A stretch of DNA of 62,141 nt from assembly GCA_018268775.1 (NCBI GenBank), contig JAFDVV010000029.1, positions 81,186 through 143,326 on the forward strand, in the 5' to 3' direction. The position numbers and the translations under genes were made by a program. Below, piece after piece: positions 1 to 10,046 of this stretch. How positions within the stretch are numbered: position 1 is the stretch's first letter; each line of letters opens with the position of its first letter. Below the pieces are notes generated by a model. The model had not been told where the DNA came from, made no database searches, and saw nothing but the letters and a program-made list of their open reading frames with translations. The stretch comes from Acidobacteriota bacterium (GTDB lineage: Bacteria; Acidobacteriota; Terriglobia; Terriglobales; Acidobacteriaceae).

Positions 1-852
1 CTGGTCGATACAGAACGCTACATTGACGAGACGGAGGTCCTTATCTCTATCGGACGCTCCGGCAACAGCCCGGAGAGTCTCGCCGTGGTCGAGCGCGTCA
101 ATTCGTTGCGCCCGCAAATTGTGCAACTTGCAATCACCTGCAATCACGAAGGCGCTCTTGCAAGATCGCCCCTCCTTCGATCAATTCTTTTGGACCCGCG
201 CACCGACGACAAGAGCCTTGTCATGACCAGTTCGTTTTCGAACCTGGTCCTCGCGGGACTGTGCCTTTGCAAGCTGCCGCAGAGCGAGCGGATAACCCCG
301 CTGGCCTCGAAGAGCGCCAAACTGCACCTTACCGAGATCGATTCGACAATGCGGCACCTGGCGCAGAAGGTGAAAGACCGCATCGTCTTTCTCGCCTCGT
401 CGCCGATGTTCCCCTGGGCCCAGGAAGGCGCGCTTAAATCCGAAGAGATGACCGCCGCCCGGTTTCCCATCCTTGCCGAGACATTTCTCGGGCTGCGTCA
501 TGGACCGATGAGCTTTGTCCACAAAGACACCGTGGTTCTCTGCCTGCTCTCCAACGATGTCCTGCGCAGAAGATACGAGCTCGACCTTGTCCGCGAGCTG
601 CGTGAAAAGAAGATTGGCTATCTTGCCGGCATCGGATGCAGGGGCGACGAATCCAGCCTGTTCGACATTTCGTTCCCAGCGATCATTCCCGAAGGCGACG
701 ATGAACTCCGCGTTCCGTTCGAGATCCTCGGCCCTCAGTTGCTCGGATACCACCTCAGCCGCCGGGTCGGTCTGAACCCCGACAACCCAAGTCAAAGCGG
801 GGTCATCAACCGTGTGGTACAAGGAGTGATGATCCACTCCGCGGCGTCCTGA
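1..852 (+). CDS. SIS-domain ketose/aldose isomerase, AgaS-like (5' partial)
   Basis: The frame is open from the first base, so the true start lies outside the window; 283 residues are visible. Near the beginning the SIS phosphosugar-binding signature SIGRSGNSPES is readable, and the later part (EEMTAARFPILAETFLGLRHGP) matches the second SIS domain of AgaS/GlmS-type isomerases, with the ETFLGLRHGP stretch typical of AgaS. The family isomerises or deaminates aminosugar phosphates such as galactosamine-6-phosphate in the cytoplasm. It ends in TGA 32 bases before an APC permease on the same strand, so the two may be co-transcribed. Substrate cannot be fixed from this fragment. Confidence 0.85.
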   Translation: MVDTERYIDETEVLISIGRSGNSPESLAVVERVNSLRPQIVQLAITCNHEGALARSPLLRSILLDPRTDDKSLVMTSSFSNLVLAGLCLCKLPQSERITPLASKSAKLHLTEIDSTMRHLAQKVKDRIVFLASSPMFPWAQEGALKSEEMTAARFPILAETFLGLRHGPMSFVHKDTVVLCLLSNDVLRRRYELDLVRELREKKIGYLAGIGCRGDESSLFDISFPAIIPEGDDELRVPFEILGPQLLGYHLSRRVGLNPDNPSQSGVINRVVQGVMIHSAAS

Positions 853-884
853 TTGCACCGGACAATTGAACGAAGAGGGCCGGT

Positions 885-2282
885 ATGGCGAAGGCACAGC
901 AGCACTCGGAGAGTGTGATCTCTACCGAACCGGCGCGTCTTGTACGATCGCTGAAATTGTGGAACCTGATCGTCATCGGCATGGTGATTATCCAGCCGAC
1001 GGCTCCCATGGGCATCTACGGCGTCATCAGCAACAAAGCCATGGGCCACGTCGTGACCACCATCCTGCTGGCCATGGTTGCGATGCTTCTCACCGCCATC
1101 AGCTATGGAAAGATGGCGGCGGCCTATCCAAGCGCGGGTTCCGCCTACACCTACGTGGGGCAAGAGACGCATCCATCGCTCGGTTACATCACCGGCTGGT
1201 CCATGGTGATGGACTACATCCTCAACCCTCTTATCTGTGTCGCGTTCTGCGCCAAAGCGGCCATGAACATCGTCCCAGGCCTGTCCTATTACTGGTGGGT
1301 GCTCATCTTCGCGGCGTTCTTCACGTGGGTCAATCTACGGGGTATCAAGACCTCTGCGCGGATCAACGAAACGCTGTGCCTTGGAATGACGATCGTTGTC
1401 GTCATCTTCCTGGCCGCGGTCGCCCGCTTCGTCTGGGGAATGCACGCCTACGGCCCCGGCTACTTCACCCATCCCTTTTACGATCCGGCGACCTTCCATC
1501 CATCCAGCATCTTTGCGGGAACCTCCGTCGCCGTTCTTACCTACATTGGCTTCGACGGTATCTCCACCCTCTCCGAGGAGGTGGAAAACCCTCGTCGCAA
1601 CGTCCTCCTTGCCACCGTGCTCGTCTGCCTGATCGCGGGCGTCCTGTCTTCGCTCGAAGTCTATGCTGCGCAACTGGTCTGGGGAAGCAAGCCATTTCCC
1701 AGCGGACAGGTCGAATCGGCCTTCGCCATCATCGCGCGCCAGGTTGGCGGGACCATCCTGTTCCAGGTGCTCAACTTCACCTTGCTCATCGCGAATGCCG
1801 GATCGGCGCTTGGAGCGCAGCTTGCCGCTGGCCGCCTTCTCTACGGCATGGGACGCGGAAATGCACTGCCCAAGAAATTCTTCGGCGTTCTCGACACCGT
1901 CAACCACGTTCCCAGAAACAACATGATCGCCATCGGAATCTTCGCGTTTGCCGGAGCATCCACGCTCGAATACTTCGCCAACCGGCTGGGCGGAGGGGCC
2001 TACGAGATCGGCGCGCAGGCCGTAAACTTCGGCGCATTTATCGCCTTCATGGGAGTCAACGCCGCCGCATTCATCCGCTATTGGCTCCACGCCCAACGGC
2101 GCACCTGGTTTAACTTTCTGCTTCCTTCGCTCGGTTTTATTGTGTGCGCGTTTATCTGGCTGCACCTCAGCGGCACCGCGCTCATTCTCGGTTCCATATG
2201 GATGCTGGCTGGAATTCTGTACGGCGCGGTGCGGACAAAAGGATTCCGGTCGGAGCTGGTGCGGTTCGAAGGCGCTGAATAG
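885..2282 (+). CDS. APC-superfamily amino acid/amine permease
   Basis: This 465-residue protein has about twelve hydrophobic helices. The N-terminal LKLWNLIVIGMVIIQPTAP and the following SAGSAYTYVGQ fit helices 1 to 3 of APC permeases, where the unwound helix 1 binds the substrate amino group. It probably imports an amino acid, amine or similar compound across the inner membrane. The ATG lies 32 bases after the SIS isomerase stop, suggesting a shared transcript and possibly aminosugar-related uptake, but specificity is not readable. The next bases downstream are a gene scar, so this is the last intact gene on this side of the rearrangement. Confidence 0.85.
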   Translation: MAKAQQHSESVISTEPARLVRSLKLWNLIVIGMVIIQPTAPMGIYGVISNKAMGHVVTTILLAMVAMLLTAISYGKMAAAYPSAGSAYTYVGQETHPSLGYITGWSMVMDYILNPLICVAFCAKAAMNIVPGLSYYWWVLIFAAFFTWVNLRGIKTSARINETLCLGMTIVVVIFLAAVARFVWGMHAYGPGYFTHPFYDPATFHPSSIFAGTSVAVLTYIGFDGISTLSEEVENPRRNVLLATVLVCLIAGVLSSLEVYAAQLVWGSKPFPSGQVESAFAIIARQVGGTILFQVLNFTLLIANAGSALGAQLAAGRLLYGMGRGNALPKKFFGVLDTVNHVPRNNMIAIGIFAFAGASTLEYFANRLGGGAYEIGAQAVNFGAFIAFMGVNAAAFIRYWLHAQRRTWFNFLLPSLGFIVCAFIWLHLSGTALILGSIWMLAGILYGAVRTKGFRSELVRFEGAE

Positions 2283-2340
2283 CGTTATCCGGAAGCTGTG
2301 TCTCCAGGGCTTTATCTTCGTGGGGCCGCCGTTGAGCCGC

Positions 2341-3118
2341 GGACGACGAGGTCCGTCAACCTCCGACTACAGCGCCGAGCTTGGACATAACGCCGGAGGT
2401 GTCGTCAACGCTTCCATCCGCTCCGGCACCAACCAGATCCACGGCTCACTGTGGGAGTACTTCCGCAACGACATCTTCAACAATCGCGATTACTTTCAGA
2501 CCACGAAGCCCCCTTACCGCCAAAACCAGTTCGGAGCCACACTCGGTCTTCCCCTCATCAAGAACAAGCTCTTCATCTTCGGCGATGTCGAGGCCAGCCG
2601 CATCATCTTCTATCAAACGGGCTCCTACAACGTACCCACGCTTCGCGAACGGCAGAGCGGATATACCGACTACACCGACCTACTGGTGACAGGCACGGCG
2701 GGCAATGGAAGGAGCACCCCGGCCTATCTCTTTCAACCGGGCGGCCCTTCCACACGTGACTCCTCCGGCAATGGCACCAACAATTTTCTCGCATGCAATG
2801 GCGTAAAAAACACGCTCTGCCCAAGTCAGGTAACGCCTACGTCAAAGGCGATCCTCAATCTATTCCCGCTGCCAAACGCGGGAGCATCCACGCAGTCGAC
2901 GAGCAACTACTACTTCCAGCAGAAGGTTGCCGACAACACCACGCAGTACGATCTGCGCATGGATTGGAACATCAGCCAGAACGACCAGACCTTCGCGCGG
3001 TACAGCTATTCGCAGGAGCCGCGCCTCTATCAGGCGCCACTCGGCCCCATCCTCGATGGCGGTGCTTTCGGCACCTCGGGCAATATCGAGACCGAAGGCC
3101 GTACCTCGATGACGGCAC
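2341..3118 (+). pseudogene. Internal fragment of an Oar-type TonB-dependent receptor gene
   Basis: The frame here encodes residues of an acidobacterial Oar-like receptor: DYSAELGHNAGGVVNASIRSG (end of plug), GSLWEYFRNDIFNNRDYF, GATLGLPLIKNKLFIFGD and YDLRMDWNISQNDQTFARYSYSQ. It lacks the signal peptide, the carboxypeptidase-regulatory domain, the TonB box and more than half of the barrel. The receptor-like sequence stops near GGAFGTSGNIETEGRTS and runs into unrelated sequence. There is no plausible start codon with a ribosome site. It is a decayed internal piece, probably left by recombination between the many Oar paralogues in such genomes. The intact receptor at 4852-8613 is a different copy. 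Confidence 0.8.
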
Positions 3119-3743
3119 GCCTCTCAGTGCCGCTGCAAACGACGCCACTGCAATCACCGCGTTGACCTATCCCGGCATCGCGCCCATCAATCGCAATATC
3201 CTCTCGTCCATGAAGCAGGCATTCGCCAACGGCACCGGCCCGGAGGCCCTACGCAGCCACCTCACCGCGCTCTCACCCCAGGCGCTCGACGCTCCACGCG
3301 TAACAGCCGACCCGCGGATGCAACAGTTCATCCTCTCCGTACTCACCGAAGCCTCCGGAACGCAGCTCTTCAGCACAACGTTTGTGCAGTGGACTGGCCG
3401 TGAGATCCTTCGCAGGGCCGCTCCACTCACGCTGCTTGCGCGCTTCGGCCCCCGCCAACGCCAGGCGGCCTTCAATAAAATGGTCGGATTCGCGGAGCAG
3501 GCGGACACCGAAAACATCGCCTCCAGCATCGACGCGCAGGGTTCGCTCGTCGATGCAGACATGGGAGCCTGGTATCTCTACCTGGAAGCCAAGCGCCTTC
3601 CCTTCTCTGAAAACTGTCGATTCTTCGCCTGGTTCGAGGACCACTCCCAGGCCATCCTCTGCTCCCCCGCCATCGCCACCGGCGGAATCACGACCGACCG
3701 TTCCCTCACCCACGCTGAACTTGCCTCTCTCCTCACAGACTGA
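3119..3743 (+). pseudogene. 3' remnant of an unidentified gene fused to the receptor fragment
   Basis: About 208 codons are open in a frame different from the preceding receptor fragment and end at TGA 3743. The encoded sequence is protein-like (RMQQFILSVLTEASGTQLF, MGAWYLYLEAKRLPF, CRFFAWFEDHSQAILCSPAIA) with good codon usage, but I do not recognise the family. No convincing start or ribosome site is seen, and the junction with receptor sequence around 3110-3120 suggests only the 3' end of a gene survives. An intact short gene starting at an internal ATG near 3209 cannot be excluded. Confidence 0.45.
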
Positions 3744-3804
3744 AGAGGACGCTTACAGCTAAACGCAGCTTAGCCAAAGCTGAAAGCTGGCAGGTCAGAG
3801 GTAT

Positions 3805-4755
3805 TCACACCCTAAATGATCGATCGGATATATGGGCAACCGTGGGATATTCATCGAACTCCGGCCCATTGTCCCACTCCTCCGATCCATTCTCGTAAAC
3901 GGAACGTCTCCCTTTGAGCTTTACATCTCCAGCTTCATCGATGCTCACAAACGCCCAAAGGGGATCTTTGCAGTGGGCAAAATCGAATCCTCCATTGTTG
4001 TGTTTGAACTGATACGAGATGCTGTTGATCTGTACATAATGAATGGCGTTATAGACATTCAAGTAATCGCGATGATGATGGCCGCTGAAGACAACACGGA
4101 CCTTCGTGAATCCAGCCTTCCGGTTCGCATCTTCAAAGATGATTCGGAGATGATTGCCCTCGTGGATGCCGTCCATATCGTTATCGATCCCCTGGTGGCA
4201 AAAGACGATTACAGGTAGTTTCGTTGCGGCAAGATCTTCCTTCAGCCAGCGCCTCTGTTCCGGCCCGATGGATTTGGCGTACCCCTTGTAGTCTTCTTTG
4301 GGCGCGCGCTCATTTCCGTTGAGCACAATAAAGTGGTAGCCATTTCTATCGAAGGAGTAGTGTTCGGCGGTTGCTCCCCAGAAGCTGAGCACTTGCTCGA
4401 AGGTGAACCCGCCATCGCGGTCGTGATTGCCGATGACATGGTACTTCGGGCCAGGAAAGGTGTTCCAGATATCTACGATCTCCCGGTTCTGTTCTTTAGG
4501 CGTACAGAAGTCGCCCATTTGAATGATGAAATCGGGCTTCATCTGGTTCATCTCATCGATGAATGCCTTGAGGCGCGACGGACCATCACTGATAAGGTCC
4601 TGATGAAGATCGGCGCATATACCGAATCGGATCGCGGCTTTGTTCTTCTGTCCGGCAGAGGACTTGCGGTGAGGCTCTAAAGAGTATCCGCTACGGGGAG
4701 AGATCAGGGATGCTCCGGCTATTGCTGCTTGTGCAAGAAAGTCTCGCCTCTTCAT
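3805..4755 (-). CDS. Calcineurin-like metallophosphoesterase, probably Tat-exported
   Basis: The 316-residue product begins MKRRDFLAQAAIAGASLI, a twin-arginine-like (KRRDFL) signal, so it probably acts folded in the periplasm. The calcineurin-type metal ligands follow in order: ADLH, GD in QMGD, GNHD, FCHQG and SGHHHRD. These enzymes cleave phosphomono- or diesters with two metal ions. I chose the ATG at 4755 over a TTG six bases upstream because GGAG is eight bases from the ATG but only two from the TTG. It lies 96 bases downstream of the TonB-dependent receptor, last in a set with phosphonate enzymes, so it may trim esterified phosphonates outside the cytoplasm. Substrate is inferred only from context. 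Confidence 0.85.
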   Translation of the reverse strand: MKRRDFLAQAAIAGASLISPRSGYSLEPHRKSSAGQKNKAAIRFGICADLHQDLISDGPSRLKAFIDEMNQMKPDFIIQMGDFCTPKEQNREIVDIWNTFPGPKYHVIGNHDRDGGFTFEQVLSFWGATAEHYSFDRNGYHFIVLNGNERAPKEDYKGYAKSIGPEQRRWLKEDLAATKLPVIVFCHQGIDNDMDGIHEGNHLRIIFEDANRKAGFTKVRVVFSGHHHRDYLNVYNAIHYVQINSISYQFKHNNGGFDFAHCKDPLWAFVSIDEAGDVKLKGRRSVYENGSEEWDNGPEFDEYPTVAHISDRSFRV

Positions 4756-4851
4756 TCTCAACGCTCCATACGATGGTCCTCACATCTGAGGATTAAAAAC
4801 TCATTGAAATGGGCGCAGCGGATAAACGCCACGCCCCAAGGGATGCACCGT

Positions 4852-7800
4852 CTAAAACGTCAACCTTGCCGTGAGTTGAAGCTGACGAGGAGTGTTGAAG
4901 GACGAGCGAAGGCTTTGCACACCATCCGTAGAGCTTGGATTGTTGTAGCCCTGCACATTGAAGACATTGAACGCATCGACATTGAATCGAAGATTTACAG
5001 TTTCGGTGATAGGAAAGACCTTGAACAATGAGGCGTCTGCCGTCCAGTTAACCGGACCGTCAAGGAACGTCTTCGAATACGGATGGGCCCCTGCCGGACC
5101 GGGGGAATACGCCACCGTATTCTGCGTACCGTTCGGCAACGTTACCACGACATTGTTGGTTCCATAGTTTGCGGTGCCCGGCGTGTTGTCGATGGGGGTT
5201 TGGAAAGGTTGGTAGTCCGAGGGCAACCCGTCAATTTTACTCTGCGCTGTAGGTGCAATGTATCCATTGAACCAAAGGTACGAGGGGTAGCAGACACCGC
5301 TGCGGCAATCGCTGATCTTCTGCTTGTGCTTATTGACGTGAATGGGATTCATCGAACCCCAGTATGAAGTGCTGGGTTGAAACACCTGCGAGAAGATACT
5401 GGCATCGCCCGCGATCTGGAAGCCGCCGATCAGCTCGTTGACGAAACGGTTGGATCTTCCGAAGAACGTTTTTCCACGGCCGAACGGCAGCTCAACGATT
5501 CCATTGAACGTGATGTGCTGCTTCGGAATGGCGCTGTCGAGCATATAACCCTGATACCGATCAAGCTCCTTCCATTCGGCATAAGACGCGATGTTGTTCG
5601 GACGAGCCGGCGGCAACGAGGGAGTAACCACCGAGCCATAGGGCGAAGTCATCGTGCTCACATTGCCCATTGCTCCCAGGTAATTCTGTGCGGGATATGT
5701 ATTGCCATCGCGGAAATAGTTACCTCCAAACCTCATGGCCTTGGACCAGACATACGTAACCTGATACGCAAATCCATGATAGAAGAGCCGCTGATAGTTG
5801 ACCTGCAGGGAGTTATCGTTCGACCATCCGTTCTTGACGTCCAGGATGTTATTGCCATACTTCGTTTGGTCATAGGGGCGTGTGGCCGTTGCGGAGTATG
5901 CTCCGGTTGGTGGAACTACCCCTTTGGCCATCTCCCAGACGAATGTTGAAGGCGCGTTGTTGTAATAGTAGTAGTGGTCCAGATTGGTTCCGTGCGTGAA
6001 GACCCAGCTTACTCGAAGCGCGGAGTTTCCCTTCAACGGCTGCTCCACGGTGACGTTTGCCGACGTCACCATATCGGGCGCGTAGTTGGGATCGAGTGTT
6101 TTGAGGCTGAATCCCGGGGTAATTGCATTGAGCGATGAGCTGTTTACCACTCCAGAGCTGTTAAGACCCGCGATGACTGTCTGCGGCGCGCGGAGAAGAT
6201 AGTTCGGCAGGCCGTCGGGTGATTGGTTTGCAGCAATGTAGCTTTGCGAATAGCTTGCATTCCAAGGGGCATTCACTGACGACATGGAGACAACGGAATA
6301 ACGCAGCGGAATAGGATAGATATATCTTCCATAACCGCCGCGCACAACCGTACCAGCCGTTTTGAATGGCGTGTAAGCAAAGCCAAATCTCGGACCGAAG
6401 GTAAAGTTGTAATCCTTGAGCATCTTATTGGGATAGCCCGCTTCCTGGGGAGTCTCAAACCTCACACCAAGATTCTGAAGATTGGTGACGATGGCCTGCG
6501 TGGTGTAGCCCTTGTCGATATAGTACGAGACCGGATTTGCCAGGACCTGCGCGTTGTTCTTCAGATCGAAGCTCTCGGTCAGTCCATTCATCGTCCAGGC
6601 CCCAGGATGGGCCTCGTAGCGCAACCCAAGATTGAAAGTCAGATTTTTGGTTACATGGAAGTTGTCCTGGAAGTATCCGTCGAACTCCATAGCGTGGACA
6701 TGAATATAGGGCGGCTGCGTTGAGACGGTATAGCTGGAAGCGGCACCCAGGAACAGGTCCGCATCGGTGTAGCCCGTATTCGGCGTTGCCGAATAGTTTG
6801 CGCCAGAAGCAGGATTGACGAGGGCCGTTGCATACGTGCCGAATGCCGCATTGTCACCCGCATTGGAACCGCTGTAGTAACCGAATTGTTCGTATCGATA
6901 GCGGCCGCCAAACTGCAACTGATGGCGGCCAATGGTTTTCGTCAAGTTCTCGTCGATGTTCGAGACGGTTTGCGTCATGCCGTAGCTCCCCATCGTGGTG
7001 GGGTACGGCATAATCGCACCTGAAGCAATCGTCGGAAACCCAATTTCACTGAAGTTGTTCGGCAAACCGAGCATCTGGTCATAGTTGATATAAGGATTGC
7101 TGCCCGAGAAGCTGTGTTGAGCAAACCACTGTTGGCTGAGGACTGTTTCAGCAAAGAATGTAGGCGAGAAGATGTGCGTGTATCCAAAAGCAGCGCCATA
7201 ATTCGTAGCTGGCGATGACGAGATACCGGTTGCAGCCGCGGGAAATGCGCCTGACGCCACGGTAGGAGGAGTCGAAGCCGATTGCTGAGACTGGCCGTTA
7301 TAGGTAAACCGAAGATAGGCTTTGTTGTCTTCGTTGAAGGTATGGTCTAAGCGGAATGTATAGGTTGGTACAACCGCATTATTGACCTTGGGATATCTCA
7401 GATTGTTGTTGATCAGCGGATTGTCCGCAGAGGTCGGTGTGGGAGTGATGGCATACAAGAGCTTCGTCATCGGAGCCAAACGGCTCATCGGGATTTGATT
7501 GTTCGTAAACGGAGTGCGCTTGTAGTTGCTGGCTCCCGTCTGGGTAGTCGCTGGATCGTAGAGTTGCTGCAGAACTCCTGACGAGTTGACCAATCCGCTG
7601 AAGTCGCCCTGCCTCATGGCCGTTGTCGGCACATTTGCTAGTCCATTGGTATAGCTGGCAAGGGAGTAGCGCTCATAGGCGAAAAACCAGAATGATTTAT
7701 TCCTGCCGTCGTAGATCCTGGGGAGCACAATAGGGCCGCCGAGCGAGACACCGAACTCATTTCGAACCAGATGTGGCGCGGCGAAGTTGGCTGGATCGGA

Positions 7801-8613
7801 CCTGCTCTTCGCAACACCGATCGCGTTGTTACGCATGGTTTCGAAGAGTGAGCCATGCAGCGAGTTTGTGCCCGATTTCGTCGTGATGATGCCGGCAGCG
7901 GGTGTCGCAAACTGCGCGCTGGGATTGGTGGTGATCATCTGCACCTCCTGCACGGCGTCAGGATCGGGCAGTTGCGCCTGGGCTACGTTGACTCCTCCAT
8001 TCTGGCGATTGGTGAGCGGCACTCCGTCGGCGACATACTCCAGGGCCTCAGGCATCAGGCCGCTGGCGCGCTGGCCGGACCCCTCCAGGCCAGGCGTCGT
8101 CATACCTGTCAGCGTCACCAGCTTGCGCCCGTTCATCGGGAGTTGGTTGATTCGGCTGTTCTCAAGCGTGGACGAGATGGTACCGCTATCGGTCGTGACC
8201 AGTTGGATCACATCTGCATCCACGCTGACCTGTTGATTTACCGACCCCGTGGTTAGGACAGGATTTATCGTCGCGTTCTGGCCAACCTGAAGTTCAACCT
8301 TCACCTGATACGTACTCATGCCCGGCGCAGTAATGCTTACAACATAAGTCCCAGTGAACAGATTGGGGACCTGGTAAAAGCCAACCTTGTTGGACTGCGT
8401 GTCCGTGGCGACACCGGTTGCCTGATTGACAACGTGGATAGCGGCATTCGGAAATACGGCGCCGGTTGCATCCTGCACCGTGCCTTGAATCGATCCCGCT
8501 CCACTTTGTGCCAAAGCATCCGGTGTGCAAAGAACGATTCCACAGACCGCAAGGAGCAGAATTGCAATTGCGTTAGAGAGTATATGGTTCACACGAACGA
8601 TCGCGCTGTTCAT
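4852..8613 (-). CDS. TonB-dependent outer-membrane receptor, Oar-like
   Basis: This 1253-residue protein has a signal peptide (ILLLAVCGIVLCTPDALAQ), an N-terminal carboxypeptidase-regulatory-like beta-sandwich (SIQGTVQDATGAVFPNAAI), a plug region (NSRINQLPMNGRK) and a long barrel ending in phenylalanine (QLTARLTF), as expected for an outer-membrane TonB transducer. The start at 8613 has AAGGAGA eight bases upstream; the frame stays open 87 bases further but without a site. It lies 89 bases after the OPA transporter gene and 96 before the phosphoesterase. Oar-type receptors take up bulky substrates; here a phosphonate-containing ligand is inferred from neighbours, not from the protein. Confidence 0.92.
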   Translation of the reverse strand: MNSAIVRVNHILSNAIAILLLAVCGIVLCTPDALAQSGAGSIQGTVQDATGAVFPNAAIHVVNQATGVATDTQSNKVGFYQVPNLFTGTYVVSITAPGMSTYQVKVELQVGQNATINPVLTTGSVNQQVSVDADVIQLVTTDSGTISSTLENSRINQLPMNGRKLVTLTGMTTPGLEGSGQRASGLMPEALEYVADGVPLTNRQNGGVNVAQAQLPDPDAVQEVQMITTNPSAQFATPAAGIITTKSGTNSLHGSLFETMRNNAIGVAKSRSDPANFAAPHLVRNEFGVSLGGPIVLPRIYDGRNKSFWFFAYERYSLASYTNGLANVPTTAMRQGDFSGLVNSSGVLQQLYDPATTQTGASNYKRTPFTNNQIPMSRLAPMTKLLYAITPTPTSADNPLINNNLRYPKVNNAVVPTYTFRLDHTFNEDNKAYLRFTYNGQSQQSASTPPTVASGAFPAAATGISSSPATNYGAAFGYTHIFSPTFFAETVLSQQWFAQHSFSGSNPYINYDQMLGLPNNFSEIGFPTIASGAIMPYPTTMGSYGMTQTVSNIDENLTKTIGRHQLQFGGRYRYEQFGYYSGSNAGDNAAFGTYATALVNPASGANYSATPNTGYTDADLFLGAASSYTVSTQPPYIHVHAMEFDGYFQDNFHVTKNLTFNLGLRYEAHPGAWTMNGLTESFDLKNNAQVLANPVSYYIDKGYTTQAIVTNLQNLGVRFETPQEAGYPNKMLKDYNFTFGPRFGFAYTPFKTAGTVVRGGYGRYIYPIPLRYSVVSMSSVNAPWNASYSQSYIAANQSPDGLPNYLLRAPQTVIAGLNSSGVVNSSSLNAITPGFSLKTLDPNYAPDMVTSANVTVEQPLKGNSALRVSWVFTHGTNLDHYYYYNNAPSTFVWEMAKGVVPPTGAYSATATRPYDQTKYGNNILDVKNGWSNDNSLQVNYQRLFYHGFAYQVTYVWSKAMRFGGNYFRDGNTYPAQNYLGAMGNVSTMTSPYGSVVTPSLPPARPNNIASYAEWKELDRYQGYMLDSAIPKQHITFNGIVELPFGRGKTFFGRSNRFVNELIGGFQIAGDASIFSQVFQPSTSYWGSMNPIHVNKHKQKISDCRSGVCYPSYLWFNGYIAPTAQSKIDGLPSDYQPFQTPIDNTPGTANYGTNNVVVTLPNGTQNTVAYSPGPAGAHPYSKTFLDGPVNWTADASLFKVFPITETVNLRFNVDAFNVFNVQGYNNPSSTDGVQSLRSSFNTPRQLQLTARLTF

Positions 8614-8702
8614 CGGAGTTTCTCCTTGTAACTTTTCATTGCTGCTCGATAAGGAAGATAAAAACGATCTCTGCAGAAGCTTGTTAATGGAGTAAGTCAT
8701 GA

Positions 8703-10046
8703 TCAGTTAGGAACCGGAGACGCTCGATCCTGTTGCCACACCAAAGAGGCCGCGACCATGCTTGAAAGTGCCGCGATGGCGGCAAGGACGAAAAACAGGG
8801 ATCTCCAGCCATAGGTCACGGCGATGTGCGCCACTCCGTTACCGGAAAACGCTCCTGCCAGATAGCCAAAGCTATCTACGATGCCCGATGCGGTGGCCCC
8901 TCCTTCTTTTCCTCCAAAATCAAGGGACATCGCACCGCTCAGATAGGAATAAGGCCCAATCAGAAAGAAAGCGACTGCGCCGACAAGCGATAACGGCAAC
9001 AGCGTGGAGACCTTGGCCGGTACAAGAGCCAGGGCAATCAGCATCACAGCCGACAGAGCAATTCCTCCGAAGAGAATGCGGCTGCGCCCGGCAACTCCAA
9101 GAGAGTCGCTCAGCCAACCGGCCAACAGCACCGATACGCCACCAAAGAATGGAAAGATCGCGCTTCCCCTTGCTGCCTGGGCGCTGCTCATCCCCAGGCT
9201 CTGATTGAGATAGGTCGGCATCCAAAGATTGAAGGTCTCGCGCAACAGCGTGGTTCCAAGCGATAGAAAGCAGACCACCCAGAATGCCCAGGAGCTGAAA
9301 AGCCCCTTGAAGATTTCTTTGACGCGTACTTGTTTCGTCGTGTGATCGGAGTGCGCAAACTGGATCAGAGGCCGTTCTTCCGATAGTGGCAGGTTGTACG
9401 CGGCCGGAGACTCACGAAGAAAGATGAGGTTGCAGATCAGAAGGAGTCCAAGGATGCCTGCGCCGGTAACGAACAATCCGCGCCATCCCATTCCACGCTC
9501 CAGAAGTAGCGACATCACCTCGCGCGCAATCGCATCGCCGAAGAGATAGCTCAGGCTAAGTAACGCCATCACGCTTCCGTAAGTGGAATGCGAGAACCAG
9601 CGCGAAGTGATCTTTACCAACCCCGCCCATCCCAGCGATTGAATAAAGCGGTTCGCAATCCAGGCCACGGTGAAGATTGGAAATCCACCCCCAGCAATGA
9701 ACAGAAGAGTGAAGGCGATCGAACCGAACATGCCACCGAGAAAGTTTCCCTTCCCTCCAAAGCGGTCTGCGATAGCTCCAGCGGGCACTTTGCCGATGGC
9801 GTATGCCAGAACGCCGAAGGATGCAATGGAACCAAGCCGCAATTCGGCGACATGGGGATCCACGCCGCGCTTTACCTGTTCGGCGATGATAAGAGGAAGT
9901 GCAACCGAATAGTCCGAACGGCAGAAGTAATAGGCTGAATAGCCAAACGCCAATAGTGCCAACGTTGCGACGTGCCACGCAGTAACGCGCGGCGTCGCGG
10001 CGCTACGATCGGCTTGTCCAGATTGTTCAAGCTCTTCTACGAGCAT
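8703..10046 (-). CDS. MFS transporter, organophosphate:phosphate antiporter (OPA) type
   Basis: A 447-residue protein with about twelve membrane helices. FGYSAYYFCRSDYSVALPL in helix 1 resembles GlpT/UhpC/PgtP-type OPA transporters, which exchange organophosphates or related anions for phosphate. The ATG at 10046 overlaps the end of the phosphonatase gene by ten bases and has GGAG seven bases upstream; a GTG two codons earlier is possible. Translational coupling to phnX suggests import of an aminoalkylphosphonate such as 2-aminoethylphosphonate or a derivative, possibly in exchange for phosphate. The second OPA-like gene at 13217 is a divergent paralogue. Confidence 0.88.
   Translation of the reverse strand: MLVEELEQSGQADRSAATPRVTAWHVATLALLAFGYSAYYFCRSDYSVALPLIIAEQVKRGVDPHVAELRLGSIASFGVLAYAIGKVPAGAIADRFGGKGNFLGGMFGSIAFTLLFIAGGGFPIFTVAWIANRFIQSLGWAGLVKITSRWFSHSTYGSVMALLSLSYLFGDAIAREVMSLLLERGMGWRGLFVTGAGILGLLLICNLIFLRESPAAYNLPLSEERPLIQFAHSDHTTKQVRVKEIFKGLFSSWAFWVVCFLSLGTTLLRETFNLWMPTYLNQSLGMSSAQAARGSAIFPFFGGVSVLLAGWLSDSLGVAGRSRILFGGIALSAVMLIALALVPAKVSTLLPLSLVGAVAFFLIGPYSYLSGAMSLDFGGKEGGATASGIVDSFGYLAGAFSGNGVAHIAVTYGWRSLFFVLAAIAALSSMVAASLVWQQDRASPVPN

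Noticed and set aside
866..2113. Plus-strand ORF of 415 codons overlapping the APC permease in another frame
   Set aside because: Arginine/histidine-rich out-of-frame translation of the permease; no membrane helices or family match.
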